Both the position numbers and the translations under genes were made by a program. A stretch of DNA of 64,000 nucleotides from NCBI GenBank assembly GCA_963711595.1, contig CAVQER010000005.1, forward strand, positions 186,001-250,000. Reading direction: 5' to 3'. The notes beneath the pieces are model-generated. The model was given only the letters and a program-made list of their open reading frames with translations. It did no database searches and was not told where the DNA came from. The DNA comes from JAUSIF01 sp963711595. Lineage in GTDB: Bacteria > Pseudomonadota > Alphaproteobacteria > Rhizobiales > Xanthobacteraceae. This document shows positions 9,600-18,132 of the stretch, piece after piece; positions within the stretch are counted from its first letter, which is position 1, and every line of letters begins with the position of its first letter.

Positions 9600-10210
9600 C
9601 AGGATGCCTTCGCCGTCTTGAGCGTCGTGGGTCCGCCAACCGGCGCGGAAAGTTGCCTGTCGATCTGCGGTCCCGCCTCCGGTGTCTTGCCGGCCGCGAA
9701 GGCATCGAGAATTTTCTCGAAACTTTCGGCCGTCAGGTCTTCGTAATAGTCGGCGTTGATCTGCACCATCGGCGCGTTCACGCACGCACCGAGGCACTCA
9801 ACCTCCATCCAAGAGAAGTTGCCGTCCGCGCTCACATGATGTTCGTCGCCGATCCGCCGCTTGCAGACCTTCTTCAGCTCTTCTGCCCCGCGCAGCATGC
9901 ACGGCGTCGTGCCGCAAAGCTGCACGAGATATTTCCCGACCGGCTCCAGCTGGAACATCGTGTAGAAGGTCGCGACTTCGAGCACGCGAATGTGCGCCAT
10001 GCCCAATAGGTTCGCGACGTAGCGGATCGCCGGCTCCGACACCCAGCCGCCGCCCTGCTCTTGCGCACGCCACAGGATCGGGATCACCGCAGACGCTTGC
10101 CGGCCCGGCGGATACTTCTCGATCTGCTTCTTCGCCCAGGCAAGGTTGTCCGGCGTGAAGGAGAAGTCCTTCGGCTGGACTTCAGGGGGCGCGAGACGGC
10201 GAACGGCCAT
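9599..10210 (-). CDS. nuoE: NADH-quinone oxidoreductase subunit E ([2Fe-2S])
   Basis: Thioredoxin-fold [2Fe-2S] subunit of the NADH dehydrogenase module, 203 aa from the ATG at 10210 (MAVRRLAPPEVQP). A GTG two codons upstream is possible, but the GGAGA at about 10220-10224 fits the ATG. The cluster ligands are in CGTTPCMLRG and ECLGACVNAP. The C-terminal tail is rich in Pro/Thr/Ala, as common in alphaproteobacterial NuoE. A 99-bp palindromic element lies just upstream, so the nuoD-nuoE junction is one of the two long gaps in the operon. Confidence 0.96.
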   Translation of the reverse strand: MAVRRLAPPEVQPKDFSFTPDNLAWAKKQIEKYPPGRQASAVIPILWRAQEQGGGWVSEPAIRYVANLLGMAHIRVLEVATFYTMFQLEPVGKYLVQLCGTTPCMLRGAEELKKVCKRRIGDEHHVSADGNFSWMEVECLGACVNAPMVQINADYYEDLTAESFEKILDAFAAGKTPEAGPQIDRQLSAPVGGPTTLKTAKAS

Positions 10211-10224
10211 GATCACATTTCTCC

Positions 10225-10323
10225 GTCATTCCGGGACGCGCCGAAGGCGCGGGCCCGGAATCCATGACCACGGCTCTGCAATATGGATTCCGGGCTCGCC
10301 GCTTCGCGGCGCCCCGGAATGAC
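10225..10323. repeat. 99-bp palindromic (REP-like) element, copy 1
   Basis: It runs from GTCATTCCGGG to CCCCGGAATGAC. Outer ends are complementary, and two GC-rich hairpins flank an inner inverted repeat (GGAATCCAT ... ATGGATTCC). A second copy of exactly the same length, with the same ends and centre, lies at 32464-32562. Such elements occur in large numbers in Bradyrhizobium-like genomes. Here it separates nuoD from nuoE inside one operon and could stabilise or terminate part of the message. Confidence 0.85.
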
Positions 10324-10343
10324 AAGTGCATAGAGCCTGCCGG

Positions 10344-11537
10344 TCACCGGTCCACCTCCCCGAACACGATGTCGATCGAGCCGAGGATCGCCGAAATGTC
10401 GGCGAGCATGTGCCCGCGCGAAAGGAAATCCATCGCCTGCAGGTGCGCGAAGCCGGGCGCGCGGATCTTGCAGCGATATGGCTTGTTGGTGCCATCGGCC
10501 ACGAGATAGACGCCGAATTCGCCCTTCGGTGCTTCGACCGCCGCATACACTTCGCCAGCCGGCACGTGATAGCCCTCGGTATAGAGCTTGAAGTGGTGGA
10601 TGAGCGCCTCCATCGAGCGCTTCATCTCGCTCCGCTTTGGCGGCACCACCTTGTTGTCCTTCACGTTGATGGGCCCCGCGCCTTCGGTGCTGCGCAGCTT
10701 CGCGATGCACTGTTTCATGATCCGGATCGACTGGCGCATCTCTTCCATCCGGATGAGATAGCGGTCGAAACAGTCGCCGTTCTTGCCGACGGGAATATCG
10801 AAATCGAGTTCGGAATAGCACTCGTAGGGCTGCGCCTTGCGGAGATCCCAGGCCGCACCCGAACCGCGCACCATGACCCCGGAAAACCCCCATGCCCACG
10901 CATCCGGCAGCGAAACGATGCCGATATCGACATTGCGCTGCTTGAAGATGCGGTTGTCGGTGAGCAGCCCCTCGATGTCATCACACACCTTCGGGAAGTG
11001 GTCGCAGAACCCTTCGATGTCGTCGATCAGTTGCGGCGGCAGATCCTGGTGTACCCCGCCCGTGCGGAAATAGGCCGCGTGCATGCGCGAGCCCGACGCA
11101 CGCTCGTAGAACACCATGAGCTTCTCGCGCTCCTCGAAGCCCCAGAGCGGCGGCGTCAGCGCACCGACGTCCATCGCCTGCGTCGTCACGTTCAGGATGT
11201 GCGAAAGCAGCCGCCCGATCTCGCAATAGAGCACACGGATCAATTGCGCGCGCTTCGGTACTTCAAGGCCCAGCAGCCGCTCGATCGCGAGGCAGAACGC
11301 GTGCTCCTGGTTCATCGGCGCGACATAGTCGAGCCGGTCAAAATATGGGATCGCCTGCAGATAGGTCTTGTGCTCGATCAGCTTCTCAGTGCCGCGATGC
11401 AGGAGACCGATATGCGGATCCACGCGTTCGACGACTTCGCCGTCGAGCTCAAGCACGAGGCGGAGAACGCCGTGCGCGGCCGGATGCTGCGGGCCAAAGT
11501 TGATTTGAAAGGTGCGGAGGTTCGGGTCAGCCATCAT
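10344..11537 (-). CDS. nuoD: NADH-quinone oxidoreductase subunit D (49 kDa)
   Basis: Hydrogenase-related subunit that forms the quinone head-group site with NuoB, 397 aa. It contains NFGPQHPAAHGVLRLVLELDGE (the N-terminal loop with the quinone-site histidine), HIGLLHRGTEKLIEHKTYLQ and the C-terminal GSIDIVFGEVDR, all nearly invariant. Two ATGs in tandem (11537 and 11534) could start it. Both overlap the stop of the upstream thioesterase gene, so translation is probably coupled. Confidence 0.97.
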   Translation of the reverse strand: MMADPNLRTFQINFGPQHPAAHGVLRLVLELDGEVVERVDPHIGLLHRGTEKLIEHKTYLQAIPYFDRLDYVAPMNQEHAFCLAIERLLGLEVPKRAQLIRVLYCEIGRLLSHILNVTTQAMDVGALTPPLWGFEEREKLMVFYERASGSRMHAAYFRTGGVHQDLPPQLIDDIEGFCDHFPKVCDDIEGLLTDNRIFKQRNVDIGIVSLPDAWAWGFSGVMVRGSGAAWDLRKAQPYECYSELDFDIPVGKNGDCFDRYLIRMEEMRQSIRIMKQCIAKLRSTEGAGPINVKDNKVVPPKRSEMKRSMEALIHHFKLYTEGYHVPAGEVYAAVEAPKGEFGVYLVADGTNKPYRCKIRAPGFAHLQAMDFLSRGHMLADISAILGSIDIVFGEVDR

Positions 11538-11962
11538 GCCACCCCTGCCACCTGCGCCTTTTGCGTTACGCGCTCGTTGAACTTCTCGTAGTTCACGACC
11601 GCGCGCTCGTGACGGCCCTCGCCGATCGCCTCGATGCCGTCATGCCCGCGGACGAAGAAGCTCACGCGCTTTCCGTTCACGGCCGTCACTTCGGCGTCCA
11701 CGGTTACGGTCAGCCCCGGCGGCGTCGCCGCGAGGTGACTGAAATCCACGTGAATGCCGAGACTCCCCTCACCCGGCTCCAGATGCTTGTTCAGGAGTTC
11801 GGTGCAGCACCATTCGAACAACCCGACCATGTAGCCGGTCGCGAACACGGCCGGCATCGCCTTGAACATCGGCGACTCCGGGTAAAAGTTCGGCACCGTC
11901 TGCCGGTCGGAAACACGAAAGCTAAGCCGGTGCGTGAGGCCTGGCTGGAGCGAGGGCTTCAT
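11534..11962 (-). CDS. FlK-type acyl-CoA thioesterase embedded in nuo
   Basis: A 142-aa hot-dog-fold thioesterase starting MKPSLQPGLTHRLSFRV. It resembles the fluoroacetyl-CoA thioesterase FlK. By direct count it has Thr42, Glu50 and His76, the same numbers as the catalytic residues known for FlK, plus Gly69; the surrounding text is ATGYMVGLFEWC and VDFSHLAATPPG. Position 36, where FlK as I recall has a lid phenylalanine, is Met here, so fluoroacetyl-CoA is not the likely substrate. The gene overlaps nuoC by four bases and nuoD by up to four, so it is translated with the complex I operon. The substrate is unknown. A role in acyl-CoA clean-up or complex I biogenesis would be guesswork. Confidence 0.88.
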   Translation of the reverse strand: MKPSLQPGLTHRLSFRVSDRQTVPNFYPESPMFKAMPAVFATGYMVGLFEWCCTELLNKHLEPGEGSLGIHVDFSHLAATPPGLTVTVDAEVTAVNGKRVSFFVRGHDGIEAIGEGRHERAVVNYEKFNERVTQKAQVAGVA

Positions 11963-12585
11963 GTGGCCCCCTTTCCATTCCCGGGTTTTTCCGCCTTGTC
12001 GTCGCCCGGAAGCACATAGTCCGCGCCTTCCCACGGCGAGAGGAAATCGAAATCGCGAAATTCCTGTGCGAGCCGCACCGGCTCGTAGACGACGCGCTTG
12101 AGTTCGTCGTCCCACCTCACCTCAACGAAGCCCGTGAGCGGGAAATCCTTACGCAGCGGATAGCCGTCAAAGCCGTAGTCCGTTAGCAGCCGGCGCAGTT
12201 CGGGATGATCGCTGAACAGGATCCCGTAGAGATCGTAGGCTTCGCGCTCGAACCAGTTCGCCCCCACGTAGACCTGGCAGAGGGACGGTACCGGCGTCTT
12301 CTCGTCGGTCTGTACCTTCAGCCGGACGCGCAGGTTCTGTTTCGGCGAAAGCAGGTGATAGACGACATCGAAGCGCTTCTCGCGCGCCGGCCAGTCGACG
12401 CCGCAGACGTCGACGATGCTCCAGAACTGGCAGCGCGGATCGTCGCGCAGGAATGTCGCCGCGCGCACAATCTCGCTCGCTTCAATGTCGATCGTGAGTT
12501 CGCTGTGCTCGATGCGATACGCGAGCACCGCGCCCCCAAGCGCTTGCGTGACCTGCTCGCCGAGTTCGCGCAGCGTCTCTTCCAT
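11959..12585 (-). CDS. nuoC: NADH-quinone oxidoreductase subunit C (30 kDa)
   Basis: Peripheral-arm structural subunit, 208 aa. The family signature is FEREAYDLYGILFSDHPELRRLLTDYGF followed by GYPLRKDFPLTG in the second half. The C-terminus is a Gly/Lys-rich tail. It begins MEETLRELGEQVTQALGGAV, 12 bases after nuoB, and overlaps the thioesterase gene by four bases. It is not fused to nuoD. Confidence 0.97.
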   Translation of the reverse strand: MEETLRELGEQVTQALGGAVLAYRIEHSELTIDIEASEIVRAATFLRDDPRCQFWSIVDVCGVDWPAREKRFDVVYHLLSPKQNLRVRLKVQTDEKTPVPSLCQVYVGANWFEREAYDLYGILFSDHPELRRLLTDYGFDGYPLRKDFPLTGFVEVRWDDELKRVVYEPVRLAQEFRDFDFLSPWEGADYVLPGDDKAEKPGNGKGAT

Positions 12586-12597
12586 GGAATTCCGGCC

Positions 12598-13155
12598 TCA
12601 GCGTTCGATCGTCCCGGTGCGCCGGATCTTCCGTTGCAGGAGCAGCACGCCGTAGACGAGCGCCTCCGCGGTCGGCGGACAGCCGGGTACGTAGATGTCG
12701 ACCGGAACGATACGGTCACAGCCGCGCACCACCGCGTACGAATAGTGATAGTAGCCCCCGCCGTTCGCGCACGAGCCCATCGAGATCACGTAGCGCGGCT
12801 CGGGCATCTGGTCGTAGACCTTGCGCAACGCCGGCGCCATCTTGTTCGTGAGTGTGCCCGCGACGATCATGACGTCGGACTGGCGCGGGCTTGCACGCGG
12901 CGCGAAGCCGAAGCGCTCGAGGTCGTAGCGCGGCATCGACGCCTGCATCATTTCGACAGCGCAGCAGGCGAGCCCGAACGTCATCCACATGAGCGAGCCG
13001 GTGCGCGCCCAGTTGATCAGGTCGTCGGCCGCAGCAACGATGAAGCCCTTGTCCGCTAGATCGTCGCGCAGGCCCGAGAAAAACGGATCCTCGCCGCGCG
13101 TGACGCCGCCGGTACGCGGATCGATGATGTTGTGCGGCCGCTCGATCAATCCCAT
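12598..13155 (-). CDS. nuoB: NADH-quinone oxidoreductase subunit B (PSST, cluster N2)
   Basis: Subunit carrying the terminal cluster N2 next to the quinone site. From the ATG at 13155 (MGLIERPHNIIDP) it is 185 aa. The upstream GTG at 13176 is less likely, because GGAAGGGAG sits correctly before the ATG. N2 ligands are visible in FGLACCAVEMM (two adjacent cysteines), MGSCANGGGYY and VPGCPPTAEAL. It overlaps the end of nuoA by ten bases. Confidence 0.96.
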   Translation of the reverse strand: MGLIERPHNIIDPRTGGVTRGEDPFFSGLRDDLADKGFIVAAADDLINWARTGSLMWMTFGLACCAVEMMQASMPRYDLERFGFAPRASPRQSDVMIVAGTLTNKMAPALRKVYDQMPEPRYVISMGSCANGGGYYHYSYAVVRGCDRIVPVDIYVPGCPPTAEALVYGVLLLQRKIRRTGTIER

Positions 13156-13514
13156 TCGAGCGCTCCCTTCCGCCACTCATAGATGTATCCGACGGTCAGC
13201 ACGCCGAGAAAAATCATCATCGACCAGAAGCCGTACCAACCCAGTTCCCCAAAGGTGACTGCCCACGGGAAGAGGAATGCGACTTCCAGGTCGAAAATGA
13301 TGAACAGGATCGCGACGAGATAGAAGCGCACGTCGAACTTCATGCGCGCGTCGTCGAACGCATCGAACCCGCACTCGTAGGCCGAGAGCTTTTCCACATC
13401 CGGCGCACGATAGGCTACGAGGAACGGCGAAATGAGCAGCACGAGGCCGATTGCCGCCGCCACTCCAATGAAGACGACGATCGGCAGATAGTCGGCGATC
13501 AGCGTGGTCATCAT
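13146..13514 (-). CDS. nuoA: NADH-quinone oxidoreductase subunit A
   Basis: First gene of the operon. It encodes a three-helix membrane subunit of about 122 aa starting MMTTLIADYLPIVVFIG (ATG at 13514 or the next codon). The conserved loop KLSAYECGFDAFDDARMKFD, which contains the active/deactive-state cysteine, lies after helix 1 and is followed by FDLEVAFLFPWAV. An eight-codon extension upstream is open but unconserved in character and lacks a clear ribosome site. The nuo promoter should lie between here and about 13650, but I could not pick it with confidence. Confidence 0.95.
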   Translation of the reverse strand: MMTTLIADYLPIVVFIGVAAAIGLVLLISPFLVAYRAPDVEKLSAYECGFDAFDDARMKFDVRFYLVAILFIIFDLEVAFLFPWAVTFGELGWYGFWSMMIFLGVLTVGYIYEWRKGALEWD

Positions 13515-14043
13515 TGCCTCGCGGGCGGTCCTGGGCATCGCCGCTTGGGTGCCAGTATGGACCGGGTTCCCCTGGGCGCGCCTCCCGCTCCCGCAGTTGC
13601 GAAGAATTCGAAAGACAGTTTTTGGCTTAACCTAGCGTTCCCAGTCAGGCAAGGCCGCGAAGCGTCGCGCGCATTCGCCTTCAACATCGGAAAGCGGTTC
13701 AGTTTCCGGCATTTGCTCGATCGTGTGCGGCGCCTCGAAGCGATCGCGGCCGACAAGTTCGGCGGGCGACGCAGAACGGGTCGCCATCAATTGGTCCAAG
13801 GCCAATGCGGCAGGCCGAGTTCGGTATGTGCGGCAACGGATCGAGGTGTTCGAGCACCGATCGGCGCTCATTTCAGTGGAAATCCTTGGGCGGCGGAATC
13901 GCGCCCGCAACGCCCCTTTCGCCACATTTTCGCCGCGCGTTCAGCAGGCACAAATCGCGGCTTGAATGACGAAAAGTATGCGAGGCGCCGGCCCTGACAA
14001 AGGGCACCAGCGCTTCACAACCCCGGCTAAGTACTTGAAAATA
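13515..14043. other. Intergenic region upstream of nuoA, no convincing gene
   Basis: A 529-bp stretch between nuoA and tRNA-Asp. Open frames exist on both strands (plus 13545-13997; minus 13632-13925, 97 codons), but neither resembles a known family and both are Arg/Ser/Pro-rich, as out-of-frame GC-rich DNA tends to be. The minus frame ends in more protein-like text (ECARRFAALPDWER) and could be the remnant of a small gene. The nuo promoter must be in the part next to 13515. Confidence 0.4.
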
Positions 14044-14120
<77 letters not shown>

Positions 14121-14301
14121 GGGGAGGTTTCGGACTTAAGCCGCACCCCCTGCCAAGTCAAGGTTAGGCCCGAATGTCGGGCATAAATTGGTAGATTCGC
14201 GCTCAGGGCCTATGGCTAGACATGCCTCGAATTGCATATGCCACAGGCGCGAAGAAAACGCGTTTGAACGCCAAACGCACATTACGAGGGGTCGCTCAGC
14301 C

Positions 14302-14595
14302 ATGGCATCCAAATCCGCACCGACGGTCACATTGAAGCATCTCGCCGCCGAACTGGCGGAAGGCCACGACATTTCAAAAAAGCAAGCCGAGACGATCCTG
14401 AACGATCTTGTCGATCGGATCGTCAAACATCTGAAGAAGGCCGAACGCATTCGCTTGGTCGGACTGGGCATTCTCCAGGTCCGCCATCGCGCAGCGCGCA
14501 TGGGCCGCAATCCGGCCACGGGCGAGCCGATTCAGATCAAGGCTAGCAAGAAGGTCGCGTTCCGCGCCTCCAAGGAATTGAAGGAAGCGGTCTAA
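14302..14595 (+). CDS. HU-family DNA-binding protein (divergent paralogue)
   Basis: A 97-aa histone-like protein starting MASKSAPTVTLKHLAAELAE. The HU/IHF fold is recognisable from the N-terminal helices, the VGLGILQVRHRAARMGRNPATGEP arm (with RMGRNPATG in place of the usual REGRNPxTG), and the C-terminal KKVAFRASKELKEAV. An AG-rich site (ACGAGGGG) precedes the ATG. A longer open frame upstream to 14188 lacks HU similarity. It differs clearly from the canonical HU at 14894, so the two are probably not redundant. Confidence 0.9.
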   Translation: MASKSAPTVTLKHLAAELAEGHDISKKQAETILNDLVDRIVKHLKKAERIRLVGLGILQVRHRAARMGRNPATGEPIQIKASKKVAFRASKELKEAV

Positions 14596-14698
14596 GCACC
14601 GGGAAAGCCCGCCTCGCCGACTGCTGCGGCGGGCACCTCGGTCGCTTCGCTGGATTCTCGCGAGCTGCTCGCCAGCCGACCCGCGAAGCGGCGAAGGC

Positions 14699-14774
14699 TG
14701 GTGGGCGGTGACGGGCTCGAACCGCCGACCTTCTCGGTGTAAACGAGACGCTCTACCAGCTGAGCTAACCGCCC
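14699..14774 (-). tRNA. tRNA-Val (TAC)
   Basis: Minus-strand cloverleaf. The acceptor GGGCGGT pairs with ACCGCCC, the D arm is GCTCAGCTGGTAGAGC and the T arm GGCGGTTCGAGCCC. The anticodon stem TCTCG/CGAGA closes the loop TTTACAC, giving TAC (Val). CCA is encoded at the 3' end (14699-14701 on the complementary strand). Confidence 0.96.
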
Positions 14775-14893
14775 GGACGAGCTTTACCCCTCATCGCCCT
14801 CGCGGGGCAACGCCGCCGAAATCCTCAGAATGCGAATGCTCCCGTCATTGGCGGGAGCATTCAGCTTTTCTGGAATGGAATGCGGCGATTTGG

Positions 14894-15172
14894 TCAGATG
14901 ATATTGACCGCTTCCTTCAAACCTTTCCCCGCGGAAAACTTAGGTGCCTTGGAGGCGGCAATCATCACGGGCTGACCAGTCCGGGGATTGCGGCCCTCGC
15001 GCGCCTTGCGATCGACTACCGTGAACGTGCCGAAGCCGATGAGTTTCACTTCATTACCCTGCTTCAGCGCGCCGGTAATGATGTCGAATGTTGCTTCAAC
15101 GGCCTTTGCGGCATCGGTCTTGGTGATACGCGACGAGTTTGCGACCGCGGTGATCAGCTCATTCTTGGTCAT
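14894..15172 (-). CDS. hupB: DNA-binding protein HU
   Basis: Canonical 92-aa HU subunit, MTKNELITAVANSSRITKTDA at the start. It has the conserved DNA-binding arm VDRKAREGRNPRTGQPVMIAA and the C-terminal KAPKFSAGKGLKEAV. It bends and compacts DNA in the nucleoid. AGGAGAAGG about ten bases upstream is a strong ribosome site. The gene is a stand-alone unit downstream of lon, as in many proteobacteria, with its own promoter expected in 15173-15430. Confidence 0.95.
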   Translation of the reverse strand: MTKNELITAVANSSRITKTDAAKAVEATFDIITGALKQGNEVKLIGFGTFTVVDRKAREGRNPRTGQPVMIAASKAPKFSAGKGLKEAVNII

Positions 15173-15430
15173 CGGATCGATCCTTCTCCTGGATCTGCGA
15201 GAATCACCGGCTGGTGCCGGAGACGGCGGAAATTCGTCAGAATAAAAGGCAAAAACAAGTCAGGACCCCCACAAACCCGCACCACTACAGGGTTTCTGGG
15301 GATTTACCGGGCGCGACGAAATCCGCCCCGGCTTTTGCGCTTCTGCGATTAAGGTCCTGATCGAAAACGATAATCGAGAATCGAGGAAGCAAACAGAATC
15401 CGCGAGCGGAAAAACCATCGATTAACCGGC
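15173..15430. other. Intergenic region between lon terminator and hupB
   Basis: This non-coding stretch of about 258 bp should contain the hupB promoter on the minus strand. An AT-richer patch (TTGTTTTTGCCTTTTATT on the minus strand, around 15241-15258) is the most promoter-like part, but no hexamer pair with good spacing stands out. No conserved open frame was found. Confidence 0.35.
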
Positions 15431-15472
15431 CACAAAGAAGCCGGCGCCGGTCCTGTCGGAACCGGCGCCGGC
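15431..15472 (-). terminator. Rho-independent terminator of lon
   Basis: A perfect 12-bp GC stem, GCCGGCGCCGGT (15440-15451) with ACCGGCGCCGGC (15461-15472). On the minus strand it is followed by TTCTTTGTGG. It lies 15 bases past the lon stop. Confidence 0.8.
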
Positions 15473-15486
15473 GTTGGATTTGCGGC

Positions 15487-17916
15487 TCAGTGAGCGATGA
15501 CGGTCGAAGAGTCGTCCTCGTCCGTGACCACCGGCTCGACCGGCTTCGCGGTTGCTTCGTCCCATTCGATAGGCACGAGCTTCCGCACCAGCGCCTGTTC
15601 GAGCACCTCGTCCATGCGCGAAACCGGTGTGATCTCGAGACCGCTCTTGATGGTGTCCGCGATCTCCGCGAGATCCTTTGCGTTCTCCTCCGGGATCAGC
15701 ACCTTCTTGATGCGGCCCCGGTGCGCCGCGAGCAGCTTCTCTTTCAACCCACCGATCGGCAGCACGCGGCCGCGTAGCGTGATTTCGCCGGTCATCGCCA
15801 CATCCTTTCGGATTGGAATGCCGGTCATCACCGAAACGATAGCCGTGGCCATGGCGACGCCTGCCGACGGGCCGTCCTTGGGGGTCGCGCCCTCTGGGAC
15901 GTGCACGTGGATGTCCTTCTTCTCGAACATTGGCGGCTCGATGCCGAAATCGACCGCGCGCGAGCGCACGTAGGAGGCCGCGGCCGAGATCGACTCCTTC
16001 ATCACGTCACGCAAGTTGCCGGTTACGGTCATCTTGCCTTTGCCCGGCATCATCAGGCTTTCGATCGTGAGCAGTTCACCGCCCGCGTCGGTCCAGGCCA
16101 AGCCTGTCGCGATGCCAACCTGATCCTCACGTTCCGCTTCGCCGTACCGGTACTTCGGCACGCCGAGATACTTCTCGAGATTGGTGAGCGTGACCGCCAC
16201 GCTGTCCTTCTTCTCTGCGATCAGCTCCTTGACCGCCTTGCGGATCAGGTTCGCAGTCTCTCGTTCCAGATTGCGGACGCCGGCTTCCCGCGTGTAGCGG
16301 CGGATCATCTGCAAAAGCGCTTCCTGATCGAGCGACCACTCGTTGGGCTTCAGGCCGTGCTTCGTGACCAGCGCCGGGATCAAATGGCGCTGCGCGATCT
16401 CGACCTTCTCGTCCTCGGTGTAGCCGGCAATACGGATCACCTCCATCCGGTCCAGAAGGGCCGGCGGAATATTCAGCGTATTGGCCGTCGTCACGAACAT
16501 GACGTTCGACAGGTCGTAGTCGACCTCGAGGTAGTGGTCGTTGAACGTATGATTTTGCTCCGGGTCGAGCACCTCAAGCAAAGCCGACGACGGGTCACCG
16601 CGGAAGTCCGCACCCATCTTGTCCACCTCGTCGAGGAGGAACAGCGGGTTGGATTTCTTCGCCTTACGCATCGACTGGATGATCTTGCCGGGCATCGAGC
16701 CGATGTACGTGCGCCGGTGACCGCGGATCTCGGCTTCGTCACGCACGCCGCCGAGCGAAACGCGCACGAATTCGCGTCCCGTTGCCCGGGCGATCGATTT
16801 GCCAAGCGAGGTCTTGCCGACGCCAGGGGCGCCGACGAGGCACAGGATCGGGCCGGAGAGCTTGTTCGCGCGGCTCTGCACCGCGAGATACTCGACGATG
16901 CGCTCTTTGACCTTGTCGAGACCGAAGTGATCGTCGTCCAGAACCTTTTGCGCGTAATCGAGGTCCTTCTTGATCTTGCTCTTGTTGTTCCAGGGAATCG
17001 ACAGCAGCCAATCGAGATAGTTGCGCACGACCGTCGCCTCGGCGGACATCGGTGACATCTGCCGCAGCTTCTTCAGTTCGTGCGTCGCCTTCTCGCGCGC
17101 CTCCTTCGACAGCTTGGTGCGCTTGATCTTGTCTTCCAGTTCCTGAAGCTCGTCGCGACCTTCCTCGTCGCCAAGCTCCTTCTGGATCGCCTTCATCTGC
17201 TCGTTGAGGTAATACTCGCGCTGGGTCTTCTCCATCTGGCGCTTGACGCGCGTGCGGATGCGCTTCTCGACCTGCAAGACCGAGATTTCGCTTTCCATCA
17301 GCGACAGCACCTTCTCGAGCCGTCCGGCGACGTTGGTAAGTTCGAGCGCCGCCTGCTTGTCCTGGATCTTGACCGCGAGATGCGAGGCCACGGTGTCCGC
17401 AAGCTTCGAGTAGTCGTCGATCTGTGAGATGACGCTCACGACCTCGGGCGAAACCTTCTTGTTGAGCTTCACATAGCTCTCGAACTCGTTGACGACGGAG
17501 CGCGCGAGCGCCTCGATCTCGACCTTGTCGGCCGGGTCGACCGCCATCACGGTCCCCTGCGCTTCATAGAATTCTGCGCGTTCGGTGTAGCCGCTGATCT
17601 GCGCGCGCTCGACGCCTTCGACGAGCACCTTCACCGTTCCGTCGGGCAGCTTCAGGAGCTGCAGCACGGAGGCGAGCGTGCCGACCTTGTAGATCGCGTC
17701 GGTCGACGGATCGTCGTCGCCGGCGTTCATCTGGGTGACCAGCAAAATGTACGTGTCGTTCCGCATCACCTCTTCAAGGGCGCGGATCGATTTTTCGCGC
17801 CCAACGAACAAGGGCACGATCATGTGGGGAAAAACCACAATGTCGCGCAGCGGCAGAACCGGGAATGCCTGGGTCTGTCCGGGGGTGAGCGGGGGACGCG
17901 CTTTTTGAGTGGCCAT
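15487..17916 (-). CDS. lon: ATP-dependent protease Lon
   Basis: Cytoplasmic AAA+ serine protease that degrades misfolded and short-lived regulatory proteins. The ATG at 17916 (MATQKARPPLTPGQ) gives 809 aa; the 14-codon upstream extension is unlikely. Domains in order are the N-terminal LON substrate domain (PVLPLRDIVVFPHMIVPLFV), a coiled-coil linker, the AAA+ module with Walker A GAPGVGKTSLGKS and Walker B LFLLDEVDKM, and the C-terminal protease. The protease has the catalytic Ser in PKDGPSAGVAMA and the Lys in GGLKEKLLAAHRG. It sits downstream of clpX and clpP in the usual alphaproteobacterial order. No clear heat-shock promoter was found in the 217-bp gap before it. Confidence 0.97.
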   Translation of the reverse strand: MATQKARPPLTPGQTQAFPVLPLRDIVVFPHMIVPLFVGREKSIRALEEVMRNDTYILLVTQMNAGDDDPSTDAIYKVGTLASVLQLLKLPDGTVKVLVEGVERAQISGYTERAEFYEAQGTVMAVDPADKVEIEALARSVVNEFESYVKLNKKVSPEVVSVISQIDDYSKLADTVASHLAVKIQDKQAALELTNVAGRLEKVLSLMESEISVLQVEKRIRTRVKRQMEKTQREYYLNEQMKAIQKELGDEEGRDELQELEDKIKRTKLSKEAREKATHELKKLRQMSPMSAEATVVRNYLDWLLSIPWNNKSKIKKDLDYAQKVLDDDHFGLDKVKERIVEYLAVQSRANKLSGPILCLVGAPGVGKTSLGKSIARATGREFVRVSLGGVRDEAEIRGHRRTYIGSMPGKIIQSMRKAKKSNPLFLLDEVDKMGADFRGDPSSALLEVLDPEQNHTFNDHYLEVDYDLSNVMFVTTANTLNIPPALLDRMEVIRIAGYTEDEKVEIAQRHLIPALVTKHGLKPNEWSLDQEALLQMIRRYTREAGVRNLERETANLIRKAVKELIAEKKDSVAVTLTNLEKYLGVPKYRYGEAEREDQVGIATGLAWTDAGGELLTIESLMMPGKGKMTVTGNLRDVMKESISAAASYVRSRAVDFGIEPPMFEKKDIHVHVPEGATPKDGPSAGVAMATAIVSVMTGIPIRKDVAMTGEITLRGRVLPIGGLKEKLLAAHRGRIKKVLIPEENAKDLAEIADTIKSGLEITPVSRMDEVLEQALVRKLVPIEWDEATAKPVEPVVTDEDDSSTVIAH

Positions 17917-18132
17917 GGGCCCCTCATCCTTTCCGTTGGCGCCGCAACCGCCGAGCATTGCCGGAGGAAGTGAACGACGAACCGGCTGTGGCGCGAATTC
18001 GAACTAAGGCTACGGTCTCACTCTAGTCTCGTCCGCAGCACTATCGTCGCACCGTTAGGTGGCGACGGGGGGTCCCTTCGTCAAGGATCGGCGGGCCTTA
18101 ACGCTACCAGGCCCTCACCGCTCCTCGCCGAC

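Noticed and set aside
13545..13997. 150-codon plus-strand open frame upstream of nuoA, and 97-codon minus-strand frame at 13632-13925
   Set aside because: No family resemblance and composition like out-of-frame GC-rich DNA. Kept only as a note in the intergenic entry.
17917..18132. Heat-shock (sigma-32) promoter before lon
   Set aside because: No CTTG/CCCAT-like pair with suitable spacing was found by eye in the 217-bp gap.
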